DNA of 64,000 bases from Actibacterium sp. MT2.3-13A (GTDB lineage: Bacteria > Pseudomonadota > Alphaproteobacteria > Rhodobacterales > Rhodobacteraceae), in assembly GCF_018139985.1 (NCBI RefSeq), contig NZ_JAGSOU010000017.1, positions 1-64,000 of the forward strand. Direction: 5' to 3'. Positions 17,616-27,890 of this stretch are shown in pieces. The notes below the pieces were generated by a model. It was given only the letters and a program-made list of their open reading frames with translations. It was not told where the DNA came from and did not search any database. The translations under genes and the position numbers were made by a program. How positions within the stretch are numbered: position 1 is the first letter of the stretch; each line of letters starts with the position of its first letter.

Positions 17616-19040
17616 ATGGAAACCAAGATGCTGATCGGATCGTCCTTCGAGGCCGGCACCGAGACCGAAGAGACCGTCCTCAACCCGCGCACCGGAGAGA
17701 CCATCCTCAAGATGCCCGAGGCCAATGCCGGCCAGATCGACCGCGCCGTGGCCGCCGCTCGGCAGGCTTTCGCCAGCTGGTCTCGCACCACGCCGGGCGA
17801 GCGCTCGGCCAAGCTTCTGGCCATCGCCGACGCGATCGAGGGCAACCTCGAGGAACTGGCGCGGCTGGAGGCGCTGAACTGCGGCAAGCCGATCAACGAG
17901 GTCCGCACCGCCGAGGTGCCTGCGGTGGCCGACTGCTTCCGCTATTTCGCGGGGGCGGTGCGCAACATGCACGCCCCGGCGGCGGGCGAATACATGGAGG
18001 GGCACACCTCGATGATCCGGCGCGACCCGATCGGCGTCGTCGCCTCGATCGCGCCCTGGAACTACCCGATGATGATGATGGCGTGGAAGCTGGCGCCGGC
18101 GCTGGCGGGCGGCAACACCGTGGTGCTGAAGCCCTCCGAGCAGACGCCGCTGACGGCGCTGAAGCTGGCCAAGATCATGGCCGACATCCTGCCCGAGGGC
18201 GTGGTCAACGTGATCGTGGGGCAGGGCGCCAGCGTCGGCAACACGCTGATCAACCATCCCGGCGTTGACATGGTGTCGATCACCGGCGACATCGCCACCG
18301 GCAAGAAGGTGCTGCAGGCCGCCGCCAACAGCGTCAAGCGCACGCATCTGGAGCTGGGCGGCAAGGCGCCGGTCATCATCTATGACGACGCCGATCTCGT
18401 CCGCGTCGTCGAGGGGCTGAAGGCCTTCGGCTACTACAACGCCGGGCAGGACTGCACCGCCGCCTGCCGCATTTACGCCGGCGCGAAGATCTACGAGAAG
18501 CTGGTGGCGGAGCTGTCGCAGGCCGCCGCCTCGATCGTCTACGACAACGCGGACGACACGCTGAACGAGATCCCGCCGCTGATCAGCCAGCGACAGTGCG
18601 ACCGCGTGGCGAGCTTCGTCCAGCGCGCCGCCGAGCAGCCGCATATCGAGGTCACCACCGGCGGCGCGGTGCATCAGGGGGCGGGATTCTACTATCAGCC
18701 GACCGTGATCGCGGGCGCCCTGCAGCACGACGAGATCGTCCAGCGCGAGGTGTTCGGCCCCGTGGTCTCTGTCACCCGCTTCACCGGGGACGACGACGTC
18801 ATCGCCTGGGCCAACGACAGCCAGTATGGCCTCGCCTCCTCGGTCTGGACCTCGGATATCGGGCGGGCGATGGACGCCTCCTCGCGGCTGCAATACGGCT
18901 GCACCTGGGTGAACACGCATTTCATGCTGGTTAACGAGATGCCGCATGGCGGGTTGAAGCAATCCGGCTACGGCAAGGACATGTCGATGTATGCCCTGGA
19001 GGATTACACCGCCGTCCGCCATGTCATGATCGCGCATTGA
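17616..19040 (+). CDS. gamma-aminobutyraldehyde dehydrogenase-type aldehyde dehydrogenase
   Basis: A 474-residue NAD(P)-dependent aldehyde dehydrogenase. Catalytic Glu246 sits in LELGGKAP and nucleophile Cys280 in GQDCTAAC; the IAPWNYP and [10 protein letters not shown] stretches line the cofactor site. The start at ATG 17616 is set by the ribosome site before it. The family (PatD/PuuC-like) oxidises 4-aminobutanal to GABA in putrescine breakdown, which fits its position as last gene of a polyamine uptake operon. Betaine-aldehyde dehydrogenases look alike, so the substrate rests on context. Confidence 0.85.
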   Translation: METKMLIGSSFEAGTETEETVLNPRTGETILKMPEANAGQIDRAVAAARQAFASWSRTTPGERSAKLLAIADAIEGNLEELARLEALNCGKPINEVRTAEVPAVADCFRYFAGAVRNMHAPAAGEYMEGHTSMIRRDPIGVVASIAPWNYPMMMMAWKLAPALAGGNTVVLKPSEQTPLTALKLAKIMADILPEGVVNVIVGQGASVGNTLINHPGVDMVSITGDIATGKKVLQAAANSVKRTHLELGGKAPVIIYDDADLVRVVEGLKAFGYYNAGQDCTAACRIYAGAKIYEKLVAELSQAAASIVYDNADDTLNEIPPLISQRQCDRVASFVQRAAEQPHIEVTTGGAVHQGAGFYYQPTVIAGALQHDEIVQREVFGPVVSVTRFTGDDDVIAWANDSQYGLASSVWTSDIGRAMDASSRLQYGCTWVNTHFMLVNEMPHGGLKQSGYGKDMSMYALEDYTAVRHVMIAH

Positions 19041-19049
19041 TCCCCCTGA

Positions 19050-19075
19050 GCTGCCGCGGCGCCCGCCGCGGCAGC
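19050..19075 (+). other. GC-rich hairpin after aldehyde dehydrogenase
   Basis: Eleven-base stem GCTGCCGCGGC / GCCGCGGCAGC with a four-base loop (19061-19064), ten bases after the stop and without a T-run. Probably the 3' end of the polyamine operon transcript. The rest of the 240-bp gap before kynU shows no other clear feature. Confidence 0.6.
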
Positions 19076-19280
19076 GCCAGCCCGAAACCGGCGGCCGGGC
19101 AAGCGCGGCCCCGGTGGTTTTCCCTCCTCGGATCTGCCAATCATCGCCCCGGGCGATGGAAAGCCGCGGCCGCGCCGCCCTTGCGCACGCGCACGCGTCC
19201 CGGGCGGTCATCTTCGGTCTGGGCGGGCGGGGCCTTTGCGGCTAGGGTCCGGGGAACCGGGATCTGGCATGGGATGAGAG

Positions 19281-20477
19281 ATGAGCGGCAGAGAGCTTCC
19301 GCGCAAAGACCTTTTCGATCTCCCCGAGGGGGTGATCTATCTCGACGGCAATTCGCTGGGCCCGCTGCCCAAGGGCGCGGCGGAGCGCGCGCTGACCGTG
19401 CTGCGCGACGAATGGGGCGGTGAACTGATCAAGGCGTGGAACAGCGCCGACTGGATCTCGCTGCCGCGGCGCGTGGGCGACCGGATCGCCCCGCTGATCG
19501 GCGCGCCCGAGGGCTCGGTCGCTACCGGCGACACGCTGTCGATCAAGGTCTACCAGGCGCTGGCCGCCGCGCTGAGGCTGCGGCCCGACCGCCGCGTGAT
19601 CCTGTCGGACAGCGGCAATTTTCCCACCGATCTCTACATGGCGCAGGGGCTGATCGACACCATCGGCAAGGGCCATGCGCTGCGCACCCCCGCGCCCGGG
19701 GACGTGGCCGAGGCGATCACCGACGAGGTGGCCGCGGTGATGCTGACCCATGTCGATTACCGCTCGGGTCGGATGCATGACATGGCGGCGATCACCAGGC
19801 GCGCTCATGCGGCCGGCGCGGTGATGATCTGGGACCTCGCGCATAGCGCGGGCGCGGTGCCGGTGAACCTGACGGCGTGCAATGCCGAGTTCGCGGTCGG
19901 CTGCACCTACAAATACCTCAACGGCGGCCCCGGCGCGCCGGCCTTCATCTATGCCCGCCCGGATATCGTGGACGAGGTGCAGCCCGCGCTGGCGGGATGG
20001 ATGGGCCATGATGCGCCCTTCGCGATGGAACTGGGCTATCGCCCCGCCATGTCGACCGAGCGGCTGCGCGTGGGCACGCCCCCGATCGTCCAGCTGTCGA
20101 TCCTGCAACAGGCGCTGGGCGTCTGGGACGGGGTGGAGATGGCCGATATCCGCGCCGCCTCCATCGCCCTGTCCGAGCGTTTCATAACCGAGGTCGAGGC
20201 GCGCTGCCCGCAGCTGGTGCTGGCCTCGCCGCGCGACGCGCAGGCGCGCGGCTCGCAGGTGTCCTTCGCCTTCGAACATGGCTACGCCGCCATGCAGGCG
20301 CTGATCGAGCGCGGCGTGATCGGCGATTTCCGCGCCCCCAACATCATGCGCTTCGGCTTCGCGCCGCTCTATCTCGACGCGGCGGATATTGTCAGGGCTG
20401 CCGAAACCATCGAGGATGTCATATCAAACGAGCTGTGGCGGGACGCGAAATACCACAGCGTTTCGCGCGTGACCTGA
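19281..20477 (+). CDS. kynU: kynureninase
   Basis: A 398-residue PLP enzyme that splits kynurenine (or 3-hydroxykynurenine) into anthranilate and alanine. Family features are IYLDGNSLGPLP near 18-29, SDSGNFPTDLY near 111-121, WDLAHSAGA near 184-192 and the PLP-binding Lys211 in CTYKYLNGGPG. The length is normal for a bacterial kynureninase. No other tryptophan-degradation gene is near. Instead it leads a cluster with a free-standing Lrp-type ligand domain and a complete Liv-type ABC transporter, which suggests use of imported kynurenine. Confidence 0.93.
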   Translation: MSGRELPRKDLFDLPEGVIYLDGNSLGPLPKGAAERALTVLRDEWGGELIKAWNSADWISLPRRVGDRIAPLIGAPEGSVATGDTLSIKVYQALAAALRLRPDRRVILSDSGNFPTDLYMAQGLIDTIGKGHALRTPAPGDVAEAITDEVAAVMLTHVDYRSGRMHDMAAITRRAHAAGAVMIWDLAHSAGAVPVNLTACNAEFAVGCTYKYLNGGPGAPAFIYARPDIVDEVQPALAGWMGHDAPFAMELGYRPAMSTERLRVGTPPIVQLSILQQALGVWDGVEMADIRAASIALSERFITEVEARCPQLVLASPRDAQARGSQVSFAFEHGYAAMQALIERGVIGDFRAPNIMRFGFAPLYLDAADIVRAAETIEDVISNELWRDAKYHSVSRVT

Positions 20478-20503
20478 CCGCAAGCCACCAAGAGAGGACT
20501 GCA

Positions 20504-20740
20504 ATGACCTGCCTGTTCATCCAGATCCAATGTCGCCCCGGCACCACCTACAGGGTGGCCGATGCGATCGCCCTGCGCGAGATCCATTCGGAACTCTACT
20601 CCGTCAGTGGCCAATACGACCTGCTGATGAAGATGTATGTGCCCGAGGGCGAGGATGTCGGGAAATACATCAACGAGAACCTGCTGGACATCGACGGGAT
20701 CGAGCGCACCTACACCACCCTGACCTTCAAGGCGTTCTGA
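20504..20740 (+). CDS. free-standing Lrp/AsnC ligand-binding (RAM) domain protein
   Basis: A 78-residue protein consisting only of the ligand-sensing RAM domain of Lrp/AsnC regulators, with no helix-turn-helix. The typical parts are GTTYRVADAIALREIHSELY and the VSGQYDLLMKMYVP strand-turn. The start is fixed by AGAGAGG a few bases before ATG 20504. Such stand-alone RAM proteins bind amino acids and can act as enzyme or transport partners. It lies 26 bp after kynU and before the transporter genes, so it may sense kynurenine, anthranilate or tryptophan. That ligand is my inference. Confidence 0.8.
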   Translation: MTCLFIQIQCRPGTTYRVADAIALREIHSELYSVSGQYDLLMKMYVPEGEDVGKYINENLLDIDGIERTYTTLTFKAF

Positions 20741-20856
20741 GGCCGCAGGGCAGGCGCGCCGCCCATTTCCGAACAGACACAGCCCGTTTCGCAAGGCATG
20801 GGCAAGACATTCGGCCCCGGTCAGCGGGGCCACATCTTCACCAACAGGAGAGACCA

Positions 20857-22005
20857 ATGAGTATTGCAAGAACCATCTCGACCGCCGCGATCGCGGCCGC
20901 GATCGCGCTGGGCGCGGCATCGGCCCGGGCCGAGGGCGTCAAGGTCGGCATGATCACCACCCTGTCGGGCGGCGGCGCCGGCCTCGGTATCGACGCCCGC
21001 GACGGCTTCATGCTGGCGGTCAAGCAGGCCGGCGACGCCGGCATCGAGGTCATCATCGAGGATGACCAGCGCAAGCCCGATGTCGCGGTGCAGCTGGCCG
21101 ACAAGATGATCCAGTCTGACAAGGTGGACGTTCTGACCGGCATCATCTGGTCGAACCTCGCGATGGCGGTGGTTCCCGCGGCCGTCGCGCAGGGCAAGTT
21201 CTACCTCTCGGTCAACGCCGCGCCCTCGGCGCTGGCGGGCAAGGGCTGCAACCCGAACTATTTCTCGGTCGCCTATCAGAACGACAACCTGCACGAGGCG
21301 GCCGGCGCCTATATCGCCAATGCCGGCTACAAGAAGCCGTTCATCCTCGCCCCCAACTACCCGGCGGGCAAGGACAGCCTGACCGGCTTCAAGCGGTTCT
21401 ACACCGGCGAGCTGGCGGGCGAGGTCTACACCAAGCTCGGCCAGACCGACTATGCCGCCGAGATCGCCCAGATCCGGGCCTCCGGCGCGGACAGCGTGTT
21501 CTTCTTCCTGCCCGGCGGCATGGGGATTTCCTTCATGAAGCAATACGCCGACAGCGGCGTCGGCCTGCCGGTCGTGGGCCCGGCCTTCAGCTTCGACCAG
21601 GGCATCCTGGGCGCCGTGGGCGAGGCCGCGCTGGGGGTGAAGAACACCTCGCAGTGGAGCAAGGACATCGACAACGCCGCCAACAAGGCCTTCGTCGAAA
21701 GCTTCCAGGCCGAATACGGCCGCCTGCCGTCGCTTTACGCGGCGCAGGGCTTCGACACCGCGAACCTGCTGATCTCGGCCCTGGCCAAGGCGGATATCTC
21801 GGATGCCGATGCCTTCCGCGCGGCGCTGGAGGCGGCGGATTTCGCCTCCGTGCGCGGTGATTTCGCCTTCGCGCCGAACAACCACCCGATCCAGGACATC
21901 TATGTCCGCGAGGTGATCAAGGAAGGCGAGGTGATCACCAACAAGATCGTCGGCGTCGCGATCGAGGACCGCTCGAACGCCTATGTGGACGAGTGCAAGA
22001 TGTAA
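20857..22005 (+). CDS. Liv-type ABC transporter substrate-binding protein
   Basis: A 382-residue periplasmic binding protein of the LivK type. ATG 20857 has CAGGAG upstream and opens a signal peptide (about 1-25, ending ARA). The mature part begins VKVGMITTLSGGGAGLGIDARDGF, the usual first lobe of leucine- and aromatic-compound-binding proteins. The ligand cannot be read from sequence; the kynU neighbour suggests kynurenine or a related aromatic amino acid. A 13-bp hairpin follows the stop, before the permease genes. Confidence 0.87.
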   Translation: MSIARTISTAAIAAAIALGAASARAEGVKVGMITTLSGGGAGLGIDARDGFMLAVKQAGDAGIEVIIEDDQRKPDVAVQLADKMIQSDKVDVLTGIIWSNLAMAVVPAAVAQGKFYLSVNAAPSALAGKGCNPNYFSVAYQNDNLHEAAGAYIANAGYKKPFILAPNYPAGKDSLTGFKRFYTGELAGEVYTKLGQTDYAAEIAQIRASGADSVFFFLPGGMGISFMKQYADSGVGLPVVGPAFSFDQGILGAVGEAALGVKNTSQWSKDIDNAANKAFVESFQAEYGRLPSLYAAQGFDTANLLISALAKADISDADAFRAALEAADFASVRGDFAFAPNNHPIQDIYVREVIKEGEVITNKIVGVAIEDRSNAYVDECKM

Positions 22006-22011
22006 GACCCC

Positions 22012-22042
22012 GGCGCCGGGCGGCCGCGTGCCGCCCGGCGCC
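22012..22042 (+). other. GC-rich hairpin between binding protein and permease genes
   Basis: Thirteen-base perfect stem (22012-22024 with 22030-22042) with a five-base loop and no T-run. It probably keeps the binding-protein message abundant relative to the permeases. Confidence 0.6.
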
Positions 22043-22058
22043 CTGACGGGATAGGCGG

Positions 22059-22976
22059 ATGTCCACTCTCCTTCTGATCGAACAGGTGCTGAACGGCCTG
22101 CAACTCGGCGTCATGCTGTTTCTGATGGCCGCCGGGCTGACCCTGATCTTCGGGGTCATGGGGCTGATCAACCTCGCGCATGGCTCGCTTTACATGGTTG
22201 GCGCCTTCGCGGCGGCGGCGGTGGCGGCGGCCACGGGGTCGTTCCTGCTGGCGCTGGCGGCGAGCCTGGCGGCGGCGGCCGCCGCCGGCGCGGTGATCGA
22301 GCTGGGCGTGATCCGGAGGCTTTACGACCGCGACCACCTCGATCAGGTGCTGGCCACCTTCGCGCTGATCCTGGTCTTTTCCGAAGGCACGCGGTGGATC
22401 TTCGGCTCCTTCCCGCTGTTTCTCGAGGTGCCGGATTACCTGTCAGGGCCGGTCACGCTGTTCGGCGGCATCCAGTATCCGCTTTACCGGCTGGTGATCA
22501 TCCTGGCGGGGCTGGGGATCGCGGCCGGGCTGTTCCTGCTGATCGGGCGCACCCGGATCGGCATCCAGATCCGCGCCGGCGAGGCCGACCGCGAGATGAT
22601 CGCGGCGCTGGGGATCGACATCACCCGGCTCTACACGCTGGTCTTCGCGCTGGGCGCGGCGCTGGCGGGGCTGGCGGGTGCGCTGGTGGGCGCGATCCAG
22701 TCGGTGCAGGTGGGCATGGGCGAGCCGGTCTTGATCCTGGCCTTCGTGGTGATCGTCATCGGCGGCATCGGCTCGGTCAAGGGGGCGCTGGTGGGCGCGC
22801 TTCTGGTGGGGCTGACCGATACGCTGGGGCGCAGCTTCCTGCCCGGGCTGTTCGGCCTGATCATGGAGCCGGCGGCGGCCACCACGGTGGGCTCGGCGCT
22901 GGCCTCGATGGCGATCTACATCCTGATGGCGGGCGTGCTGCTGTTCCGCCCCCGCGGCCTGTTCGGGGTGGCATAG
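22059..22976 (+). CDS. Liv-type ABC transporter permease (LivH-like)
   Basis: A 305-residue membrane protein with about eight hydrophobic segments. It carries the LivH pattern GVMGLINLAHGSLYMVGAF near 33-52 and a cytoplasmic coupling stretch around IQIRAGEADREMIAALGID (residues 169-187). It is the first of two permeases and its stop directly abuts the ATG of the second. Confidence 0.9.
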   Translation: MSTLLLIEQVLNGLQLGVMLFLMAAGLTLIFGVMGLINLAHGSLYMVGAFAAAAVAAATGSFLLALAASLAAAAAAGAVIELGVIRRLYDRDHLDQVLATFALILVFSEGTRWIFGSFPLFLEVPDYLSGPVTLFGGIQYPLYRLVIILAGLGIAAGLFLLIGRTRIGIQIRAGEADREMIAALGIDITRLYTLVFALGAALAGLAGALVGAIQSVQVGMGEPVLILAFVVIVIGGIGSVKGALVGALLVGLTDTLGRSFLPGLFGLIMEPAAATTVGSALASMAIYILMAGVLLFRPRGLFGVA

Positions 22977-23957
22977 ATGCGGGAACGGCATATCAACGCA
23001 ATTCTGCTGGGCGGGCTGCTGGCGACCGCGCTGGCGGCCTGGGGGCTGGACCAGCCCTTCACCATCACGCTGGCGACCAAGGTCGCGATCCTCGCGCTGG
23101 CGGGCGTCGGGCTGAACATCACGCTGGGCCTCGGCGGCATGATCAGCCTCGGCCATGCGGCGTTCTTCGGGATCGGTGGCTATGCCATGGGCATCCTCGC
23201 CAGCCACGCCCAGAATTACACGCCGCTGATGGAGGCGCCCCTGCTGATCGAGGGCACCAACTCCATGCCGGTGATCTGGCTGGTGGCGATCGCCGCCAGC
23301 GCCCTTGCCGCGCTGGTGATCGGCGCGCTGTCGCTGCGCACGACGGGGGCCTATTTCATCATGGTCACGCTGGCCTTCGGCCAGATGCTTTACTACTTCG
23401 CCATCTCCTGGCCCGCCTATGGCGGCGAGGATGGGCTTTCGATCTATGTGCGCAACGGGTTTCCGGGGCTGAACACGCTGGACCCGATCCAGTTCTTCGG
23501 CCTGTGCTTCGTCCTTCTCTGCCTTGTGCTGCTGTTCGTCGCACGCCTTGGCCGCGCGCCCTTCGGGCTGGCGCTGACCGCGGCACGGCAGGTGCCCGCG
23601 CGGGTCGAGGCGGTGGGTCTGTCTCCCTACCGGCTGCAACTGGTGGCCTTCGTGCTGTCGGGGGCGATCACCGGGCTGGCGGGCGCGCTCTTCGCCGATC
23701 TCAACCGCTTCGTCAGCCCGGCCATGTTCAGCTGGCAGACCAGCGGAGAGATCATGGTCTTCGTGATCCTTGGCGGCGTGGCGCGGCTGTGCGGGCCGGT
23801 CGCCGGCGCCGCGCTGTTCATTTTGCTGGAGCACTGGCTGGGCGCGCTGTCGGAGTTCTGGCACATCTACCTTGGCGCGCTGCTGCTGATCGTGGTGCTG
23901 TTCGCGCGGGGTGGGCTGATCGGCCAGATCGCGGGGCGGGAGGCGGCGCATGACTGA
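22977..23957 (+). CDS. Liv-type ABC transporter permease (LivM-like)
   Basis: A 326-residue membrane protein with about nine hydrophobic segments. It carries the LivM pattern GLGGMISLGHAAFFGIGGY near 51-69 and a coupling loop near ALTAARQVPARVEAVGLSPY (residues 200-219). It starts at the base after the LivH-like stop and overlaps the LivG-like gene by eight bases, so the four downstream genes are one translation unit. Confidence 0.9.
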   Translation: MRERHINAILLGGLLATALAAWGLDQPFTITLATKVAILALAGVGLNITLGLGGMISLGHAAFFGIGGYAMGILASHAQNYTPLMEAPLLIEGTNSMPVIWLVAIAASALAALVIGALSLRTTGAYFIMVTLAFGQMLYYFAISWPAYGGEDGLSIYVRNGFPGLNTLDPIQFFGLCFVLLCLVLLFVARLGRAPFGLALTAARQVPARVEAVGLSPYRLQLVAFVLSGAITGLAGALFADLNRFVSPAMFSWQTSGEIMVFVILGGVARLCGPVAGAALFILLEHWLGALSEFWHIYLGALLLIVVLFARGGLIGQIAGREAAHD

Positions 23958-24698
23958 GCCCGTCCTTTCCGTCCGTAACCTCGAAAAATCTTTCGGCGCG
24001 CTGAAGGCCACCGACGGCGTGTCGCTGGACCTGCGGCCGGGCGAGATCCACGCGCTGATCGGCCCGAATGGGGCAGGGAAGTCCACGCTGATCGGCCAGA
24101 TCGCCGGGAATATCCGGCCCGACCGCGGCGAGGTCCGCTTTGCCGGGCGCGACGTGACCGGGCTGCCGACCGGCGCGCGGGCGCGGATGGGGCTGGGGCG
24201 GACCTTCCAGATCTCGGCGCTGGCGATGGAGCACACGGTGCTGCAGAACGTCGTGCTGGGTGCGCTGGCCGCGCGGGGCGGGGCGATGCGGTTCTGGAGG
24301 CCGGTGCTGCAGGACGGCGCATTACTGGAGCAGGCCGAGGCGGCGCTGGGGCGCGTGGGCCTGTCCGAGCACACCGCCGCGCGCACCGCCGAGCTGAGCC
24401 ACGGCCAGCGCCGCCAACTGGAGGTCGCGGTCGCGCTGGCGCTGAGGCCGCGCGCCTTCCTGATGGACGAGCCGATGGCGGGGCTGGGCGCCGAGGGCTC
24501 GAAACAGCTGACAGGGTTCCTCGACGGGTTGCGGGCGGAGGCGCCGATCCTGCTGGTGGAGCATGACATGGATGCCGTCTTTGCGCTGGCCGACCGGATC
24601 AGTGTGCTGGTCTACGGCCGGGTCATCGCCACCGGCACCGCAGAGGAGATCCGCGCCAGCCGCGAGGTCCGCGAAGCCTATCTGGGGGAGGAGGACGC

Positions 24699-24702
<4 letters not shown>
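23950..24702 (+). CDS. Liv-type ABC transporter ATP-binding protein (LivG-like)
   Basis: A 250-residue ATPase with Walker A GPNGAGKST near 38-46, Q-loop around TFQIS, a signature reading ELSHGQRRQLE (SHGQ in place of SGGQ, common in LivG) and Walker B FLMDEPMAGLG. The C-terminal YLGEEDA tail is of the LivG kind. It overlaps both neighbouring genes by a few bases. Confidence 0.9.
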
Positions 24703-25388
<686 letters not shown>

Positions 25389-25449
25389 CGCGGGCGGGGC
25401 GCGGCGCTGACGTCAGGTCATCCCGTCCGCGCTGTCGCCCCCAAGGCCA

Positions 25450-25480
25450 TTGACAGGCGATCTGCCGCCGCGCTTATATT
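25450..25480 (+). promoter_or_regulatory. candidate sigma-70 promoter for second polyamine-type ABC operon
   Basis: A perfect TTGACA (25450-25455) and TATATT (25475-25480), 19 bases apart, slightly longer than ideal. They lie in a locally AT-rich stretch 158 bp before the binding-protein ATG, inside the 249-bp gap between the two transporter operons. Confidence 0.5.
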
Positions 25481-25637
25481 TTGACCAATAACTAAAAAAT
25501 CGGTGACCCGAGCCTCCTCATCCCGTCTGTGGGGGATGGGCGCGAGGGCGAAATCCTTGCCGGACTGTCGCATTACTGTCGTCAACTCATGGCAGGTGGC
25601 GTGCGTGACCGGAAAGCTCAATTGATAGGGAGCGATT

Positions 25638-26717
25638 ATGAAACTCTTCACACTCAAGATGCCGCTTGTGCTGTCGGCGGCCATCGCGACGGCGGCGGGG
25701 CTGGCGGACGCGGCCAGCGCCGAGACCCTGCGCCTGCTGACCTGGGGCGGCTATGCGCCCGAGAACGTCGTCGCGATGTTCGAGAAGGAAACCGGCATCA
25801 CCGTCGAGGTCACCAAGTCGAACAACGAGGAAATGATCGCCAAGCTGCGCGCCACCGGCGGCGGCGGCTTCGACCTCGCCCAGCCCAGCCAGGACCGCAT
25901 CGCCGGCCCGCAGGAAGAGTTCGGCATCTACAAGCCCATCGACCTGTCCAAGATCGACGCCTCGCTCTTCATCCCCTCGATGCTGGAGGCCACCAAGGCC
26001 AACACCACCGTCGGCGGCGAGGTCTACGGCGTGCCCCATGTCTGGGGCACCAGCGGCCTGGTGGTCGATACCGCGAAGGCGGGCATGGTCAGGGATTACA
26101 CCGACCTGTGCGGCGACGCGGTGGCCGGCAAGGTCTCCTACCGGCTGAAGCGCCCGACGCTGATCGGCTTCGCCTTCGCCATGGGGCTCGACCCCTTCGC
26201 GGCCTATGGCGACGAGGCCGCCTACAAGCAGGTCATCGACCAGGTCGAGGCCAAGCTGATCGCGTGCAAGCCCGGCGTGAAGACCTATTGGGGCGGCGGC
26301 GACGAGCTGATGGGGCTGATGCGTTCCGGCGAGGTCGTGGCCTCGATGGCCTGGGATACCGGCGGCTGGAAGCTGAACGCCGACAACCCCGACATCACCT
26401 TCGTCGCGCCCGCCTCGGGTGCGCTGGGCTGGATCGACACCTTCGCCCTGCCGAAAAAGACCAAGGCCGAGGATGCCGCCTATCAGTGGATCAACTTCGT
26501 GATGCGCCCCGATATCGCGGCGATGATCACCGAGGCCGCCGGCAACTTCACCGCCTCCAAGGGCGCCGACGAATTCGTCTCGGCCGAGCTGAAGGCGCGC
26601 TACCAGGCCAGCTTCCCGCCCGAAGCAGTGGACAACATCAAGTGGTATCCGCCGGTGCCCGCGGGCCTGGAAGTGATCGAGGGCGCGGCCCTCGACCGGG
26701 TCAAGGCGGCCAACTGA
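25638..26717 (+). CDS. polyamine-type ABC transporter substrate-binding protein (second system)
   Basis: A 359-residue PotD/PotF-family binding protein with a signal peptide of about 29 residues (ending ASA). The mature protein starts TLRLLTWGGYAPENVVAMFEKETGI, the family hallmark. It differs clearly from the protein encoded at 13657, so this is a separate system rather than a recent duplicate. ATPase and permease genes follow after a hairpin. The ligand may be a polyamine, opine or amino-acid derivative. Confidence 0.87.
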   Translation: MKLFTLKMPLVLSAAIATAAGLADAASAETLRLLTWGGYAPENVVAMFEKETGITVEVTKSNNEEMIAKLRATGGGGFDLAQPSQDRIAGPQEEFGIYKPIDLSKIDASLFIPSMLEATKANTTVGGEVYGVPHVWGTSGLVVDTAKAGMVRDYTDLCGDAVAGKVSYRLKRPTLIGFAFAMGLDPFAAYGDEAAYKQVIDQVEAKLIACKPGVKTYWGGGDELMGLMRSGEVVASMAWDTGGWKLNADNPDITFVAPASGALGWIDTFALPKKTKAEDAAYQWINFVMRPDIAAMITEAAGNFTASKGADEFVSAELKARYQASFPPEAVDNIKWYPPVPAGLEVIEGAALDRVKAAN

Positions 26718-26734
26718 CCCCGCCCGACACATGG

Positions 26735-26767
26735 CGGCACCCGCGCAGGCGGGTGCCGTTTCCTTTT
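26735..26767 (+). terminator. leaky terminator/attenuator between binding protein and ATPase
   Basis: Ten-base stem CGGCACCCGC / GCGGGTGCCG (26735-26744, 26749-26758) with a GCAG loop, followed by TTTCCTTTT. It ends 22 bp before the ATPase ATG, so part of the transcripts probably stop here and binding protein is made in excess. Confidence 0.75.
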
Positions 26768-26788
26768 CCCGGAAAAGCCCAGTCTGCC

Positions 26789-27889
26789 ATGCTCCCCGAT
26801 CTCGAATGCGCGAACCTGACCAAGACATTTGACGCCACCGCCGCGGTGCGGGACGTGTCTTTCGCGGTGCCGCCCGGCGCCTTCTTCTCGATCCTCGGAC
26901 CCTCGGGCTGCGGCAAGACCACGATCATGCGGATGATCGCGGGGTTCCTGGAGCCCAGCGGCGGCGACATCCTGATCAGGGGGAAATCGGTGCTGAACGT
27001 GCCGCCGAACAGGCGCCCGGTGAACATGGTGTTCCAGCACCTCGCGCTGTTCCCGATGATGACCATCGCCGAGAATATCGGCTACGGGCTGCGCCGCGCC
27101 GGGATGCCGAAACCCGAGATCGAGCGCAAGGTCGGCGAGGCGCTGGAGCGGATCGGCCTGCCGGGCATCGGCAACCGCAAGGTCGATGAGCTGTCGGGCG
27201 GCCAGAAGCAGCGGGTCGCCATCGCGCGCTGCATGGTGCTGGAGCCCGACGTGCTGCTGCTGGACGAGCCGCTGGGCGCGCTGGACCTGAAGCTGCGCGA
27301 GCACATGAAGATCGAGCTGAAGAAGCTGCAGAGCGCCTTCAACACCACCTTCGTCTACATCACCCACGACCAGTCCGAGGCGCTGGTGATGTCCGACCAG
27401 ATCGCGGTGATGAACCACGGCCGGTTCGAACAGCTGGGCACCGCGCGCGAACTCTACTACCGCCCCGAGACCGCCTTCGTCGCGGGCTTCGTGGGCGAGG
27501 CCAACCGCTGGCGCGGCAAGGTGGAACGCGTGAACGGCGACGCGCTGGAGCTGCGGACCGAGACCGGGATCGTGATGAAGGGGGCGCGGCACGGACGCGC
27601 GCTCAACCCCGGCGACAGCGCCGAGATCTTCGTCCGCCCCGAGGCGATCCGCGTCGCCCGTGACGAAAGAGAGGTGGCGCATTTCGAGAACCGGATCTGC
27701 GGTACCGTCACCAGCCTTCTGTTCAACGGCGCGGCCAGCCGCATCCTGGTGCGCGACGACGGCAACGGCGCCGAAATCGAGGTCGCCATTCCGCAATCGG
27801 GCGACTACGCCACGCTGAGCAGGGGGGCGTCGATCCATATCGGCTGGTCCGGCGATCAGGCCAATTGCTTCCCCGCGGGCAGCGCCTGA
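26789..27889 (+). CDS. polyamine-type ABC transporter ATP-binding protein (second system)
   Basis: A 366-residue PotA-like ATPase: Walker A GPSGCGKTT near 37-45, signature LSGGQKQRVAIAR, Walker B LLLDEPLGALD and ITHDQSEAL with the switch His. A C-terminal TOBE domain begins near 245. I chose ATG 26789, which gives the usual short N-terminus (LPDLECANLTKTFDATAAV). The stop is one base before the ATG of the first permease. Confidence 0.9.
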   Translation: MLPDLECANLTKTFDATAAVRDVSFAVPPGAFFSILGPSGCGKTTIMRMIAGFLEPSGGDILIRGKSVLNVPPNRRPVNMVFQHLALFPMMTIAENIGYGLRRAGMPKPEIERKVGEALERIGLPGIGNRKVDELSGGQKQRVAIARCMVLEPDVLLLDEPLGALDLKLREHMKIELKKLQSAFNTTFVYITHDQSEALVMSDQIAVMNHGRFEQLGTARELYYRPETAFVAGFVGEANRWRGKVERVNGDALELRTETGIVMKGARHGRALNPGDSAEIFVRPEAIRVARDEREVAHFENRICGTVTSLLFNGAASRILVRDDGNGAEIEVAIPQSGDYATLSRGASIHIGWSGDQANCFPAGSA

Positions 27890-27890
27890 G